Of a DNA stretch of 64,000 nt, positions 23,641 to 31,161 are shown piece by piece; position 1 is the first letter of the stretch, and each line of letters begins with the position of its first letter. The stretch comes from Amycolatopsis sp. CA-126428 (GTDB lineage: Bacteria > Actinomycetota > Actinomycetes > Mycobacteriales > Pseudonocardiaceae). The position numbers and the translations under genes are program-made. The notes beneath the pieces are model-generated. The model saw only the letters and a list, made by a program, of their open reading frames with translations, searched no databases and was not told where the DNA came from. The stretch lies in assembly GCF_002904335.1 (NCBI RefSeq), contig NZ_PPHF01000123.1, positions 124,001 to 188,000 of the forward strand. The letters are read 5' to 3'.

Positions 23641-25254
23641 TCAGGCCGCGGCCGCTTCGGGCGCCGGCGCCGGGGATTCCCAGCGCGGCTTGACCCGCTG
23701 CATCACCGCCGCCGAGACCACCCCGAGCAGGAGCACGCCCATCGGCAGCAGCATCGTCACCCGGGCCGCGTCGGTCAGTCCACTGTGGACCACCTGGGTC
23801 GCCAGCTTCCCCGCCTGCGCGGCGATCTCGGCGGGCAGCCCCGGCATCGGGGCCGGGCCGCCGGCCGAGCCGAACTCCCCGGTGCTCGCCGCCGCGTGCG
23901 CGATCCCCTCGGCGAACGGCGCCCGGTACTGCTCCGGCAGCTGCGAAGCCGCCTTCGTGGCCTCGTCCGCGATGGACGCGCTGATCCGCGCCTGCAGCAG
24001 CACGCCGATCGCCGCACTGCCGAGCACACCACCCACCTGGCGCGCGGTGTTGAAGATGCCGGACGCGGTCCCGGCGAGCCGCGGCTCGACCGAGCCCATC
24101 GTCAGGTTGCTCATCGGCGAGAAGATGCAGCCGATGCCGAGCCCGCACACCAGCAGCGCCGGGACGAACGTCCACGGGTTGCTGTCCGGCGTCGCCTGCA
24201 GCGCGATGATCCCGAGCCCGGCCGCGAGCGCCGCCAGGCCGAACATCACCAGGTACTTGCCGTTGACCTTGTCCGAGGCGCGCCCGACGAACGGCGCGAT
24301 GATCCCGGACAGCAGCGACATCGGCGCGGTGAGCAGGCCGCCCATGGTCGGGCTCAGCCCGAGCACCGACTGGATGTAGATGACCAGCGGCAGGAACATG
24401 CCGGTCATCGCGAAGCCGACGGTCGACGCGGTCAGCGTCCCGGCCGAGAAGTTCCGGTTCGAGAACACCTGCAGCGGCAGCAGCGGCTCCTTCTTGTTGA
24501 AGCGCTGCCACACCACGAACGCGATCAGCAGCAGCACGCCGGCGGCGATGATCTCGAAGACGGTGATCCCGCCGAAGACCGTGCCCCAGTCGTACTGCTG
24601 GCCGTTCTGGACGCCGAAGACGATGCAGAGCAGCGCGGCACTCGAGAGCACGATCCCGAGCAGGTCGAACGAGTGCGAGTGCTTCGGCTGCCAGTCCGGC
24701 ACCAGGAAGAGGGTCAGCACGACCGCGATCACGCCGATCGGCACGTTGACGAAGAAGATCCACTCCCAGCCGAAGTGGTCGACCAGCACGCCGCCGAGCA
24801 GCGGGCCCGCGATCGTCGCCAGCCCGGCGACGCCGCCCCACATGCCCATCGCCGGGCCGCGCTTGGCCGGCGGGAACAGGTGCGTGATGAACGCCAGCGT
24901 CTGCGGCGTCATCAGCGCGGCGCCGAGCCCCTGCACGGCCCGCGCGGCGATGAGCATCTCGACGTTGCCGGACAGGCCGCACCACAGCGAGGCGCCGGTG
25001 AACACGAGCAGGCCGGCGAGGAACACGCGCTTCGGGCCGAAGCGGTCACCGAGCCGGCTGGTGAACAGCATCGGCACGGCGTAGGTGAGCAGGTAGACGC
25101 TGATCACCCAGACGATCGAGTTCAGCCCGGCGCCCAGCTCGCGCAGCATGGTCGGGATCGCGATCGACACGATCGTCGTGTCGAGCAGGATCATGAAGAA
25201 GCCGAGGCACAGCGCGCCCAGCGCGGCCCACGGGTTAGCTTGTCTTGCGTTCAT
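23641..25254 (-). CDS. DHA2-family MFS drug efflux transporter (EmrB/QacA type)
   Basis: A protein of 537 residues with 14 predicted membrane helices, a proton-driven exporter of drugs or other amphiphiles. Motif A appears as TSRLGDRFGPKRVF between helices 2 and 3, helix 1 holds the DHA2-typical GFFMILLDTTIVSIAIP with its acidic residue, and motif C-like GPLLGGVLVDHFGW lies in helix 5. The ATG at 25254 overlaps the end of the PadR gene by 20 bases, so the two are translationally coupled. PadR-regulated efflux pumps typically answer to the compounds they export. The C-terminus is Pro/Ala-rich. Confidence 0.92.
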   Translation of the reverse strand: MNARQANPWAALGALCLGFFMILLDTTIVSIAIPTMLRELGAGLNSIVWVISVYLLTYAVPMLFTSRLGDRFGPKRVFLAGLLVFTGASLWCGLSGNVEMLIAARAVQGLGAALMTPQTLAFITHLFPPAKRGPAMGMWGGVAGLATIAGPLLGGVLVDHFGWEWIFFVNVPIGVIAVVLTLFLVPDWQPKHSHSFDLLGIVLSSAALLCIVFGVQNGQQYDWGTVFGGITVFEIIAAGVLLLIAFVVWQRFNKKEPLLPLQVFSNRNFSAGTLTASTVGFAMTGMFLPLVIYIQSVLGLSPTMGGLLTAPMSLLSGIIAPFVGRASDKVNGKYLVMFGLAALAAGLGIIALQATPDSNPWTFVPALLVCGLGIGCIFSPMSNLTMGSVEPRLAGTASGIFNTARQVGGVLGSAAIGVLLQARISASIADEATKAASQLPEQYRAPFAEGIAHAAASTGEFGSAGGPAPMPGLPAEIAAQAGKLATQVVHSGLTDAARVTMLLPMGVLLLGVVSAAVMQRVKPRWESPAPAPEAAAA

Positions 25255-25861
25255 CGTCGTCTTCCTCGGTGATGAGCGTGAGCTTGGGTGGTTGGTGGTC
25301 CTGGAACGGGATCCGCCCGGAGCGCAGGTCCTCGGTGAGGCGTTCGGTCCACTCGAGTTCGAACTGCCGGTGGTCGCACTGGTAGCGCCAGTCCAGCCAG
25401 TAGATGTCCGGTATCTCGTTGTCGGTGAGGCGCTGCAGCACCGCCCGGTCGGAGGCCACCGCGGCACGCAGCCGCATGAGCCGGGTTTCGAGCTCCTTGA
25501 GGGTCGCCTCGAGCCCCAGTTCGTCGATCACGGCGAGCCCCGTCAGGTAGGCGGGGAACTCCTTCGCGACGTCCCCGAGGAGTTCGCGGGCGCGCTGGTT
25601 GAACTCGTCCAGCCCGGTCTGCGTCATGCCGTAGACGGTCCGCTCCGGCCGCCTGCCGTCGCGCTGGGTGTCGACGACCTCGATGAAACCGCTGCGGTGC
25701 AGGCGTTCCACGGTGTGGTAGAGCGAGCCCGCCTTCAGGTTGACCCGTGTGTCGACGTACCGCTCGCGCATGAGCGTGGCCATCTCGTACGGGTGCATCG
25801 GCCTCTCGTGGAGCAGCTCCAGCACGGCGATGCCGAGTGGCGTCAGCTTGGCCGCGGCCAT
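25235..25861 (-). CDS. PadR-family transcriptional regulator
   Basis: A regulator of 208 residues. The winged helix is LTPLGIAVLELLHERPMHPY with EMATLMRERY, KAGSLYHTVERLHRSGFIEV (about 6-65), followed by the long C-terminal coiled-coil dimerisation helix of PadR-s2 proteins (about 100-190) and an acidic tail EEDDDERKTS. It precedes and overlaps the efflux gene, which is the usual layout for autoregulated efflux control. CCTGGAGGG supports the ATG at 25861. A CACGT-N10-ACGTG dyad lies 28-47 bases upstream. Confidence 0.93.
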   Translation of the reverse strand: MAAAKLTPLGIAVLELLHERPMHPYEMATLMRERYVDTRVNLKAGSLYHTVERLHRSGFIEVVDTQRDGRRPERTVYGMTQTGLDEFNQRARELLGDVAKEFPAYLTGLAVIDELGLEATLKELETRLMRLRAAVASDRAVLQRLTDNEIPDIYWLDWRYQCDHRQFELEWTERLTEDLRSGRIPFQDHQPPKLTLITEEDDDERKTS

Positions 25862-25887
25862 CAGATGATCCCTCCAGGTCGGTTATT

Positions 25888-25908
25888 CCACGTGGACTAT
25901 ACGACGTG
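25888..25908. promoter_or_regulatory. Candidate PadR operator
   Basis: CCACGTGG (25888-25895) followed by a second ACGTG (25904-25908) forms the dyad CACGT-N10-ACGTG about 30 bases before the PadR start. Its position over the presumed promoter fits autoregulation. The match is to position and symmetry only. Confidence 0.45.
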
Positions 25909-25954
25909 GGCTACGGGGTGGTCCACGGCCATTCCTGTGACGGTCCGTACACAG

Positions 25955-25993
25955 CGTGAAGGCCCCCATGCTCTCGTCATGGGGGCCTTCACG
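25955..25993. terminator. Perfect 16-bp hairpin behind rsr
   Basis: CGTGAAGGCCCCCATG (25955-25970) and CATGGGGGCCTTCACG (25978-25993) pair without mismatch over a 7-base loop, 8 bases after the rsr stop codon. The arm ends match those of the hairpin at 19470-19509. It probably terminates the leftward rsr transcript. Confidence 0.8.
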
Positions 25994-26000
25994 GCGTCTC

Positions 26001-27569
26001 TCAGAACGGCCAGTCCGCGCGCCGACCTCGCTCGAGCAGCGGGATCATCCGGAAACCCTGGTCGGTCAGGCCGCCGAAGGTGTGCCGGTGCCCGCTGCCG
26101 GACGGCGCGTGACCGGCCCGGTAGCCGGCGAGGTTCCAGGTGTACAGCGGCACGTGCGCGGGCAGCGCCTGCCCGACGTCGCCGTACGCGGCCTGCTCGT
26201 CGGTGAGGATCACGACGCGGTCGTGGTCCGCGAAGTGCTTCTTCACCGCGCCCGCCGTGTCGGTGCCGCCGCCGATGAAGTACCCGCCGGACTTCCAGCG
26301 CTCGACGTCGCTCAGCAGCGAGCCACCCCGGCGGAGCTTGAACACCTTGGTGCCCCGGCCCCAGTAGCCGTCCGAGAACGACACGACGTCGGCCTTCGCG
26401 CAGCGCCGGCCGAGCGCGAGGCCGAACACCGCGGCCGCGTCCCAGCGCATCAGGCTGCCGTCCTTGCCGAACCGGTCGTTCATCGACGCCGACGTGTCGA
26501 CGAGGACGAGCGTCCGGCCGCTCAGCACGGGCACGTTGGCCAGCGCGTGCGCGATCGCCCGCTCGAGCGCCCACGCCCACCGCAGCGACGGCGCCGCGCG
26601 GTAAGCCGCGAGGAACCGCATCGGCAGCTGCCGCGACTTCACGACCTGCACGCGGCCGGCCAGCCGCTCGGCGACCCGCTGCGCGACGGTGTCCGACACG
26701 CCGGCCTCGTCGAAGTTGCGGAGGTTCCGCAGGAGAGCCATGTAGCCCATCGACGGGATCAGTGCCTCCCAGACGCGCGCGTCCAGGGGACCCTGTAGCC
26801 ACCCGGCGACGGACTCCCAAGTCATGCCCGCCGCACGCAGCATGTCCGCGGCATCCGGCCGGTCGAAGAGCTTTCGGCGGTCGCCGACGTCCCAGCTCAT
26901 GAGCTCCGCGCGGGCGCGCAGGGTGGTGAGGGCGTCCGGGATCGCGTTGCCGCGGGCGTGCCGCTCGTCGAGGATGTGCTTGAACAGCTCGCCCCCGCCC
27001 GCCGGGTGGGTCAGCTCGAGCACGTCGGCGAACCGGAACGCGTGCGCGGCGGAGTCCCACTTGACGAAGGACCGCTCGTCGTACAGCCGCACCGCCGCAT
27101 CGGCGATCCCGCGCTTGACGGGCTTCGGCACGGCCCGGCCGTGCACGGAAGTCCAGTAGGCGAGCAGCTCGCCGGGCTCGTCGGCCCGCTGCAGCACGTC
27201 GGCGACGACCTGACGGCTCAGCCCGTCGAGACCGGCGTCCCGCCGCGCCTTGGCGAACTCGGCGGCGCCGACGAGCGACGCCGTGCGCAGGTTCGCGCCG
27301 GAGCGCAGCCAGCGCAGGAACCGGGCGGTCCACTGTGGATCATCCAACGTGGACTGACGGACGAGCTCGGCGTAGCGCGTGTCGCGGGTGTCCGCGGACT
27401 CGTAGAAGGCGTGCTCGCCGACCATGTTGGTGACGGCGAGCAGGAAGAGCTCGGACTTGCTGTCGCGCGCGTAGCCGGCACCACCCTCGTGCGTGACGGT
27501 GGACGGCGTGGCCTCACCGCGGACCGGAGAGGTCGCGGCGGGTGCTCGTGCGGTGTTGAACTTGCTCAC
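26001..27569 (-). CDS. rsr: Ro60-like TROVE-domain RNA-binding protein (Rsr)
   Basis: A ring-shaped RNA-binding protein of 522 residues, the bacterial relative of the Ro60 autoantigen, which binds Y RNA and takes part in RNA quality control and stress survival. The TROVE domain of helical repeats covers about residues 30-345. The C-terminal von Willebrand A domain has an intact metal site: DTSAS (358-362), the Thr of GGGTDTAG (433-440) and Asp in ILTDEQ (454-459). The GTG at 27569 starts VSKFNTARAPAA; the longer frame upstream runs through the Y RNA and is rejected. Its ribosome site, GAGGGGG, sits in the 3' arm of a small hairpin. The Y RNA gene ends 21 bases upstream on the same strand. No RtcB or nuclease partner is encoded beside it. 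Confidence 0.95.
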   Translation of the reverse strand: MSKFNTARAPAATSPVRGEATPSTVTHEGGAGYARDSKSELFLLAVTNMVGEHAFYESADTRDTRYAELVRQSTLDDPQWTARFLRWLRSGANLRTASLVGAAEFAKARRDAGLDGLSRQVVADVLQRADEPGELLAYWTSVHGRAVPKPVKRGIADAAVRLYDERSFVKWDSAAHAFRFADVLELTHPAGGGELFKHILDERHARGNAIPDALTTLRARAELMSWDVGDRRKLFDRPDAADMLRAAGMTWESVAGWLQGPLDARVWEALIPSMGYMALLRNLRNFDEAGVSDTVAQRVAERLAGRVQVVKSRQLPMRFLAAYRAAPSLRWAWALERAIAHALANVPVLSGRTLVLVDTSASMNDRFGKDGSLMRWDAAAVFGLALGRRCAKADVVSFSDGYWGRGTKVFKLRRGGSLLSDVERWKSGGYFIGGGTDTAGAVKKHFADHDRVVILTDEQAAYGDVGQALPAHVPLYTWNLAGYRAGHAPSGSGHRHTFGGLTDQGFRMIPLLERGRRADWPF

Positions 27570-27575
27570 TTTCTT

Positions 27576-27592
27576 CCCCCTCTTGCGGAGGG
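27576..27592 (-). promoter_or_regulatory. Hairpin enclosing the rsr ribosome-binding site
   Basis: On the minus strand CCCTC-cgcaa-GAGGG (27592 to 27578) forms a stem whose 3' arm belongs to the ribosome site GAGGGGG, 6 bases before the GTG. The 5' arm overlaps the last base pairs of the Y RNA terminal stem. Folding of the Y RNA could therefore compete with this hairpin and expose the site. Confidence 0.5.
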
Positions 27593-27759
27593 AGCCACGG
27601 CCACAGCGATGCCCGAGATCGAAGTCGGTGAAGGTGCACAGCTGCTCTGCCACTGAGCTACCGGACCGTGTGGTCCGGGAGGGATTCGAACCCCCGACCT
27701 GCCCATTAGAAGGAAGTAACCCTCGCCTGCGCACCGGGCATCGGTGTGGCCGTGGCTCC
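27591..27759 (-). ncRNA. Y RNA with circularly permuted tRNA-like module
   Basis: Read on the minus strand, a 25-bp terminal stem (27759-27735 with 27615-27591, one C-C mismatch) continues into an 8-bp stem, GTGCGCAG (27734-27727) with CTGTGCAC (27641-27634). Between them lies a tRNA mimic in permuted order: a small hairpin-like segment with CTTCTAAT (27712-27705), the T-arm GGGGG-TTCGAAT-CCCTC (27695-27679), 3' acceptor strand CCGGACC, loop ACAC, 5' acceptor strand GGTCCGG (27667-27661), TA, and the D-arm GCTCAGTGGCAGAGC (27658-27644). Bacterial Y RNAs of the YrlA type are known to mimic tRNA and to bind Rsr through the terminal stem, and rsr follows at once, which makes the assignment firm. 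The ends are inferred from pairing. CTTCTAA equals the anticodon loop of tRNA-Arg(UCU), hinting at its ancestry. Confidence 0.92.
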
Positions 27760-27771
27760 CCGGTGCAGCCC

Positions 27772-27800
27772 AAGGTAGCAAGCGATCGGCGGCGGTTCGA
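27772..27800 (-). promoter_or_regulatory. Candidate promoter of the Y RNA-rsr unit
   Basis: On the minus strand TACCTT (27777-27772) lies 12 bases before the start of the terminal stem, with TCGAAC-like sequence (27800-27795) 17 bases further upstream. Spacing fits a housekeeping promoter; the hexamers are imperfect. Confidence 0.4.
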
Positions 27801-27838
27801 CCGATTTTCCCGGCCGGGTCCCGCGCTCGGCGACGCAA

Positions 27839-27883
27839 GTAGTTCGCACTAGGAACTACCTGTGCTATGTTCGTAGTACGAAC
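27839..27883 (+). promoter_or_regulatory. Promoter with two operator palindromes before the LLM oxidoreductase
   Basis: GTAGTTC-N7-GAACTAC (27839-27859) and GTTCGTA-G-TACGAAC (27869-27883) are two perfect 7-bp dyads. TTCGCA (27843) and TATGTT (27866) are spaced by 17 bases and could be the -35 and -10 hexamers, so one palindrome covers the -35 and the other the start point. The MarR protein encoded second in this operon is the likely binder. Confidence 0.7.
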
Positions 27884-27898
27884 TAACTGGGAGGAATC

Positions 27899-28792
27899 AT
27901 GACGCACTTCGGGATCGGCATGTCCACGGCGGTCACCGCTGTCCCCGACACCCTGAAGCTGGCCGTCCAGGCCGACCGTGGCGGGCTCGATCTCATCACT
28001 GTGTCCGATCACCCCTACTACGCCGACCGGCTCGACGCGTACGCCGAAATCGGTGTCCTGCTGGGAAAAACGGAACGGATCTCCGGCCTGGTCAGCGTCA
28101 CCAACCTGCCGACGCGGCCCGCGGCGATGCTCGCCCGCACGATCACCTCGCTGTCCGCCCTGACCGGCGGCCGGATCGTGCTCGGGATGGGTGTCGGCGG
28201 GCTGTGGGACGACATCGCGCGGCTCGGCTTCACCAAGCTGACGCCGGGGCAGGCCGTTCGCGCCTTCGAAGAGGGCATCCGGCTCGTGAAGCTGCTGGGC
28301 GGGGGCGGCGAGCCGGTCACCTTCGACGGCGAGTTCTACCAGGTCACGGCCCTGGAGCCGGCCGCGGAACCGGTGCCGCCGGTGTGGACCGGGTCGGTGG
28401 GGCCGAAGTCGCTCGCCGTCACCGGGCGGGTGGCCGACGGGTGGATGCCCGGGCGCGCCGCCGACTGGCTCAGCGAGCGCTACCGGACCTCGCGTCCGGT
28501 GATCGACAAGGCCGCCGTGGACGCCGGCCGGGATCCGGCCGAGATCGCCACCGTCTACAACCTCCCCGGGCGCATCACCGCGGAGCCGCTCGCGAAGACC
28601 CGCGCCGAGGACGGCCGCTGGATCGGCGGCTCACCCGCGCAGTGGATCGAGGAGCTGACCGGCGCGGTGCTGGAGCACGGCGCCGCCGGGTTCGTCCTCT
28701 TCGGGCCCGGTGGCAGCACGCCCGACGAGGTCGCCGTCGCGCGCTGGGCCGGCGAGATCGTGCCCGCCGTGCGTGAGGCCGTCGCGAAGTAG
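27899..28792 (+). CDS. LLM-class F420/FMN-dependent oxidoreductase
   Basis: A protein of 297 residues with the luciferase-like TIM-barrel. FGIGMSTAVTAVPDTL opens the barrel, ITVSDHPYY is the cofactor-side loop, and TRPAAMLARTITSLSALTGGRIVLGMGVGG is the diagnostic family block (in parts about 77-101). WMPGRAADWLSERY follows. Many actinobacterial members use coenzyme F420, but FMN cannot be excluded by eye. GGGAGGA lies 4 bases before the ATG. It is the first gene of an operon with a MarR regulator 9 bases downstream, behind a promoter carrying two palindromes. Confidence 0.9.
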   Translation: MTHFGIGMSTAVTAVPDTLKLAVQADRGGLDLITVSDHPYYADRLDAYAEIGVLLGKTERISGLVSVTNLPTRPAAMLARTITSLSALTGGRIVLGMGVGGLWDDIARLGFTKLTPGQAVRAFEEGIRLVKLLGGGGEPVTFDGEFYQVTALEPAAEPVPPVWTGSVGPKSLAVTGRVADGWMPGRAADWLSERYRTSRPVIDKAAVDAGRDPAEIATVYNLPGRITAEPLAKTRAEDGRWIGGSPAQWIEELTGAVLEHGAAGFVLFGPGGSTPDEVAVARWAGEIVPAVREAVAK

Positions 28793-28801
28793 GCTGAGCG
28801 G

Positions 28802-29260
28802 ATGGGGAAGAGCGGGGCGGACATCGGCGTGGTGGCCGGGCTCGTGCGGGCGTCGTTCCTGGTGAACGCCGTCTACACCGAGTCCGCCCGCGAGTACGGG
28901 CTCACCGTGCAGCAGGGGCAGCTGCTGTGCGTGCTGATGGGCCGGCCGTACGGCATGGGCGACCTGGGCGCGACGCTCGGCCTCGAAAAGTCCAGCCTCA
29001 CCGGCCTGGTCGACCGGGCGGTCAAGCGCGGGCTCGTCCGCCGCGAACCCGACCCGGACGACCGCCGCGCCGTGCACGTCGTCCTGACCGGGGCAGGCCA
29101 CGACCTCGCGGAGGACTTCTACGCGGCGGCGTGCCGCCGGGTGGACGAGCTGGCCGCGAGCCTGAGCACTGCGGACCGCGACCGGCTCGCGGCGCTGCTG
29201 GGCACGATCGTCCGGGAGAACCAAGCCCCGACGGTCTTCCTCGACGCCCTTCAGCCCTGA
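28802..29260 (+). CDS. MarR-family transcriptional regulator
   Basis: A protein of 152 residues with the winged helix MGDLGATLGLEKSSLTGLVD and KRGLVRREPDPDDRRAVHV (about 52-95), the wing DPDDRRA being typical of MarR. Dimerisation helices lie at both ends. It is co-transcribed with the LLM oxidoreductase, starting 9 bases after its stop codon, and probably represses that operon through the palindromes at 27839-27883. Its end overlaps that of accE by 10 bases in convergent orientation. Confidence 0.9.
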   Translation: MGKSGADIGVVAGLVRASFLVNAVYTESAREYGLTVQQGQLLCVLMGRPYGMGDLGATLGLEKSSLTGLVDRAVKRGLVRREPDPDDRRAVHVVLTGAGHDLAEDFYAAACRRVDELAASLSTADRDRLAALLGTIVRENQAPTVFLDALQP

Positions 29261-29472
29261 GGCAGACCCGAAGCGCGCCAAGCACCTTCGCCGGGGTGAA
29301 GCGGCCGACGCAGCGAAGCGGCGTGATCGCCCCACCACGACGAACGCGGCTTCGGCTTCTCCGGCGCCTTCGCGGCCGACGCCGCGGCGACGACCGCCGT
29401 CAGCGCCGCCAGCTCGGCGTCGCTCGGGTTTCCGTGGACCACCCGCAGGAGGGGCTTCTTTTCCTCGCTCAC
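29251..29472 (-). CDS. accE: Acyl-CoA carboxylase epsilon subunit
   Basis: A small protein of 73 residues that stabilises the complex of biotinylated alpha and beta subunits in actinobacteria. KPLLRVVHGNPSDAELAALT is the family's N-terminal block, with VVHGNP conserved, then an Ala/Lys/Pro linker and SSWWGDHAASLRRPLHPGEG with the typical paired Trp and final GAWRASGLP. GTG at 29472 overlaps the accD5 stop codon as GTGA, so the two are translationally coupled. Earlier in-frame readings lie inside accD5 and are not used. Confidence 0.93.
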   Translation of the reverse strand: MSEEKKPLLRVVHGNPSDAELAALTAVVAAASAAKAPEKPKPRSSWWGDHAASLRRPLHPGEGAWRASGLPQG

Positions 29473-31106
29473 AGCGGGATGTTCCCGTGCTTCTTGGGCG
29501 GCAGCGATTCCCGCTTGTTCCGCAGCAGCGACAACGCCCGCGCGACGTGGCCGCGGGTGTGCGCCGGCACGATCACCGAGTCGACGTACCCCCGCTCCGC
29601 CGCCGCGTACGGGTTCAGCAGCGTGTCCTCGTACTCCTGGATCAGCTCGGCGCGGAGCTGGTCCACGTCGCGGCCCTCGTTGGCCGCGTTGGCCAGGGTC
29701 TTGCGGTGGACGATGTTCGCCGCGCCCTGGGCACCCATCACCGCGACCTGCGCGGTCGGCCAGGCCAGGTTGATGTCCGCGCCGAGGTGCTTCGACCCCA
29801 TGACGTCGTACGCGCCGCCGTAGGCCTTGCGCGTGATGATCGTGACCAGCGGGACCGTCGCCTCCGCGTAGGCGTAGATCAGCTTCGCGCCGCGGCGGAT
29901 GATGCCGTTCCACTCCTGCTCGGTGCCCGGGAGGAAGCCCGGGACGTCGACGAAGGTCAGCACCGGGATGTTGAAGGCGTCGCAGGTGCGGACGAACCGC
30001 GCGGCCTTCTCGGACGCGTCGATGTCGAGGCAGCCGGCGAACTGTGTCGGCTGGTTCGCCACCACGCCGACGCTCTGGCCGTCGACGCGGCCGAAACCGA
30101 CGATGATGTTCGGCGCGAACAGCTCGTGGACCTCGAGGAAGTCGCCGTCGTCGACGACCCGGGTGATCACCTCGTGCATGTCGTACGGGGTGTTCGGCGA
30201 GTCCGGGATGATCGTGTCGAGCTCACGGTCGGCGTCGGTGACGTCGTCGAAGAACCCGGGCCGCTCGGCGGGCGGCTCGAACACCGGCGCGTCCGACAGG
30301 TTGTTCTGCGGCAGGTAGGAGAGCAGTTCCTTGACGTAGGCGATGGCGTCTTCGTCGTCGGAACCGAGGTAGTGCGCGACGCCGGACTTCGTGTTGTGGG
30401 TGCGGCCGCCGCCGAGCTCCTCGAAGGTGACGTCCTCGCCGGTGACCGTCTTGACGACGTCCGGGCCGGTGATGAACATCTGCGAGGTCTCGTCGACCAT
30501 CACGACGAAGTCGGTCAGCGCGGGGGAGTAGACGTGCCCGCCCGCGTTCGCGCCCATGATCAGCGAAATCTGCGGGATGACGCCGGAGGCCTGCACGTTG
30601 CGGCGGAAGATCTCGCCGTAGAGGCCGAGCGAGACGACACCCTCCTGGATGCGCGCGCCGCCGCCCTCGTTGATGCCGACGATCGGGCGTCCGGTCTTGA
30701 TCGCCAGGTCCATCACCTTGACGATCTTCTCGCCGTACACCTCGCCGAGGCTGCCGCCGAAGACGGTGACGTCCTGGCTGAACACGCACACCGGACGGCC
30801 GTCGATGGTGCCGTAGCCGGTGACGACGCCGTCGCCGTAGGGCCGGTTCTTCTCCTGGCCGAAGTTGGTCGAGCGGTGCCGGGCCAGCTCGTCGAGCTCG
30901 ACGAACGAGTTCTCGTCGAGCAGCAGCTCGATCCGCTCGCGCGCGGTCTTCTTGCCCTTGGCGTGCTGCTTCTCCACCGCACGGGCCGAACCGGCGTGCA
31001 CCGCCTCGTCGTACCGGCGGTAGAGGTCGGCCAGCTTGCCGGCCGTGGTGTGGATGTCCGGTTCATCCTCGGGCGGCGTCCCGAGCGGCTCCGTCGCACT
31101 GCTCAT
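29469..31106 (-). CDS. accD5: Propionyl/acetyl-CoA carboxylase beta subunit (carboxyltransferase)
   Basis: A carboxyltransferase of 545 residues that moves CO2 from biotin of AccA3 to propionyl-CoA or acetyl-CoA, making methylmalonyl- or malonyl-CoA. The crotonase-like halves are clear: ARERIELLLDENSFVELDEL, the oxyanion loop around GINEGGGARIQEGV (about 150-163) with GANAGGHVYSPALTDF, and in the C-half VDVPGFLPGTEQEWNGIIR with KAYGGAYDVMGSK. The ATG at 31106 fits the family length. It is followed by accE with a 4-base overlap and preceded by a divergent GNAT gene. The C-terminus ends PPKKHGNIPL, as in actinobacterial AccD5. Confidence 0.96.
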   Translation of the reverse strand: MSSATEPLGTPPEDEPDIHTTAGKLADLYRRYDEAVHAGSARAVEKQHAKGKKTARERIELLLDENSFVELDELARHRSTNFGQEKNRPYGDGVVTGYGTIDGRPVCVFSQDVTVFGGSLGEVYGEKIVKVMDLAIKTGRPIVGINEGGGARIQEGVVSLGLYGEIFRRNVQASGVIPQISLIMGANAGGHVYSPALTDFVVMVDETSQMFITGPDVVKTVTGEDVTFEELGGGRTHNTKSGVAHYLGSDDEDAIAYVKELLSYLPQNNLSDAPVFEPPAERPGFFDDVTDADRELDTIIPDSPNTPYDMHEVITRVVDDGDFLEVHELFAPNIIVGFGRVDGQSVGVVANQPTQFAGCLDIDASEKAARFVRTCDAFNIPVLTFVDVPGFLPGTEQEWNGIIRRGAKLIYAYAEATVPLVTIITRKAYGGAYDVMGSKHLGADINLAWPTAQVAVMGAQGAANIVHRKTLANAANEGRDVDQLRAELIQEYEDTLLNPYAAAERGYVDSVIVPAHTRGHVARALSLLRNKRESLPPKKHGNIPL

Positions 31107-31161
31107 GCCACGGGAGCTTAACTACTTGTCGGTCACTTGGCGTGTGGCGTAGGCAACGTCC

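Noticed and set aside
27600..27760. A genuine tRNA gene (T-loop GGTTCGAATCC and D-arm AGCTCAGTGG)
   Set aside because: The arms are in the wrong order for a tRNA, the acceptor strands are joined by a 4-base loop, and no anticodon arm lies between D- and T-arm. The terminal stem and rsr context fit a Y RNA.
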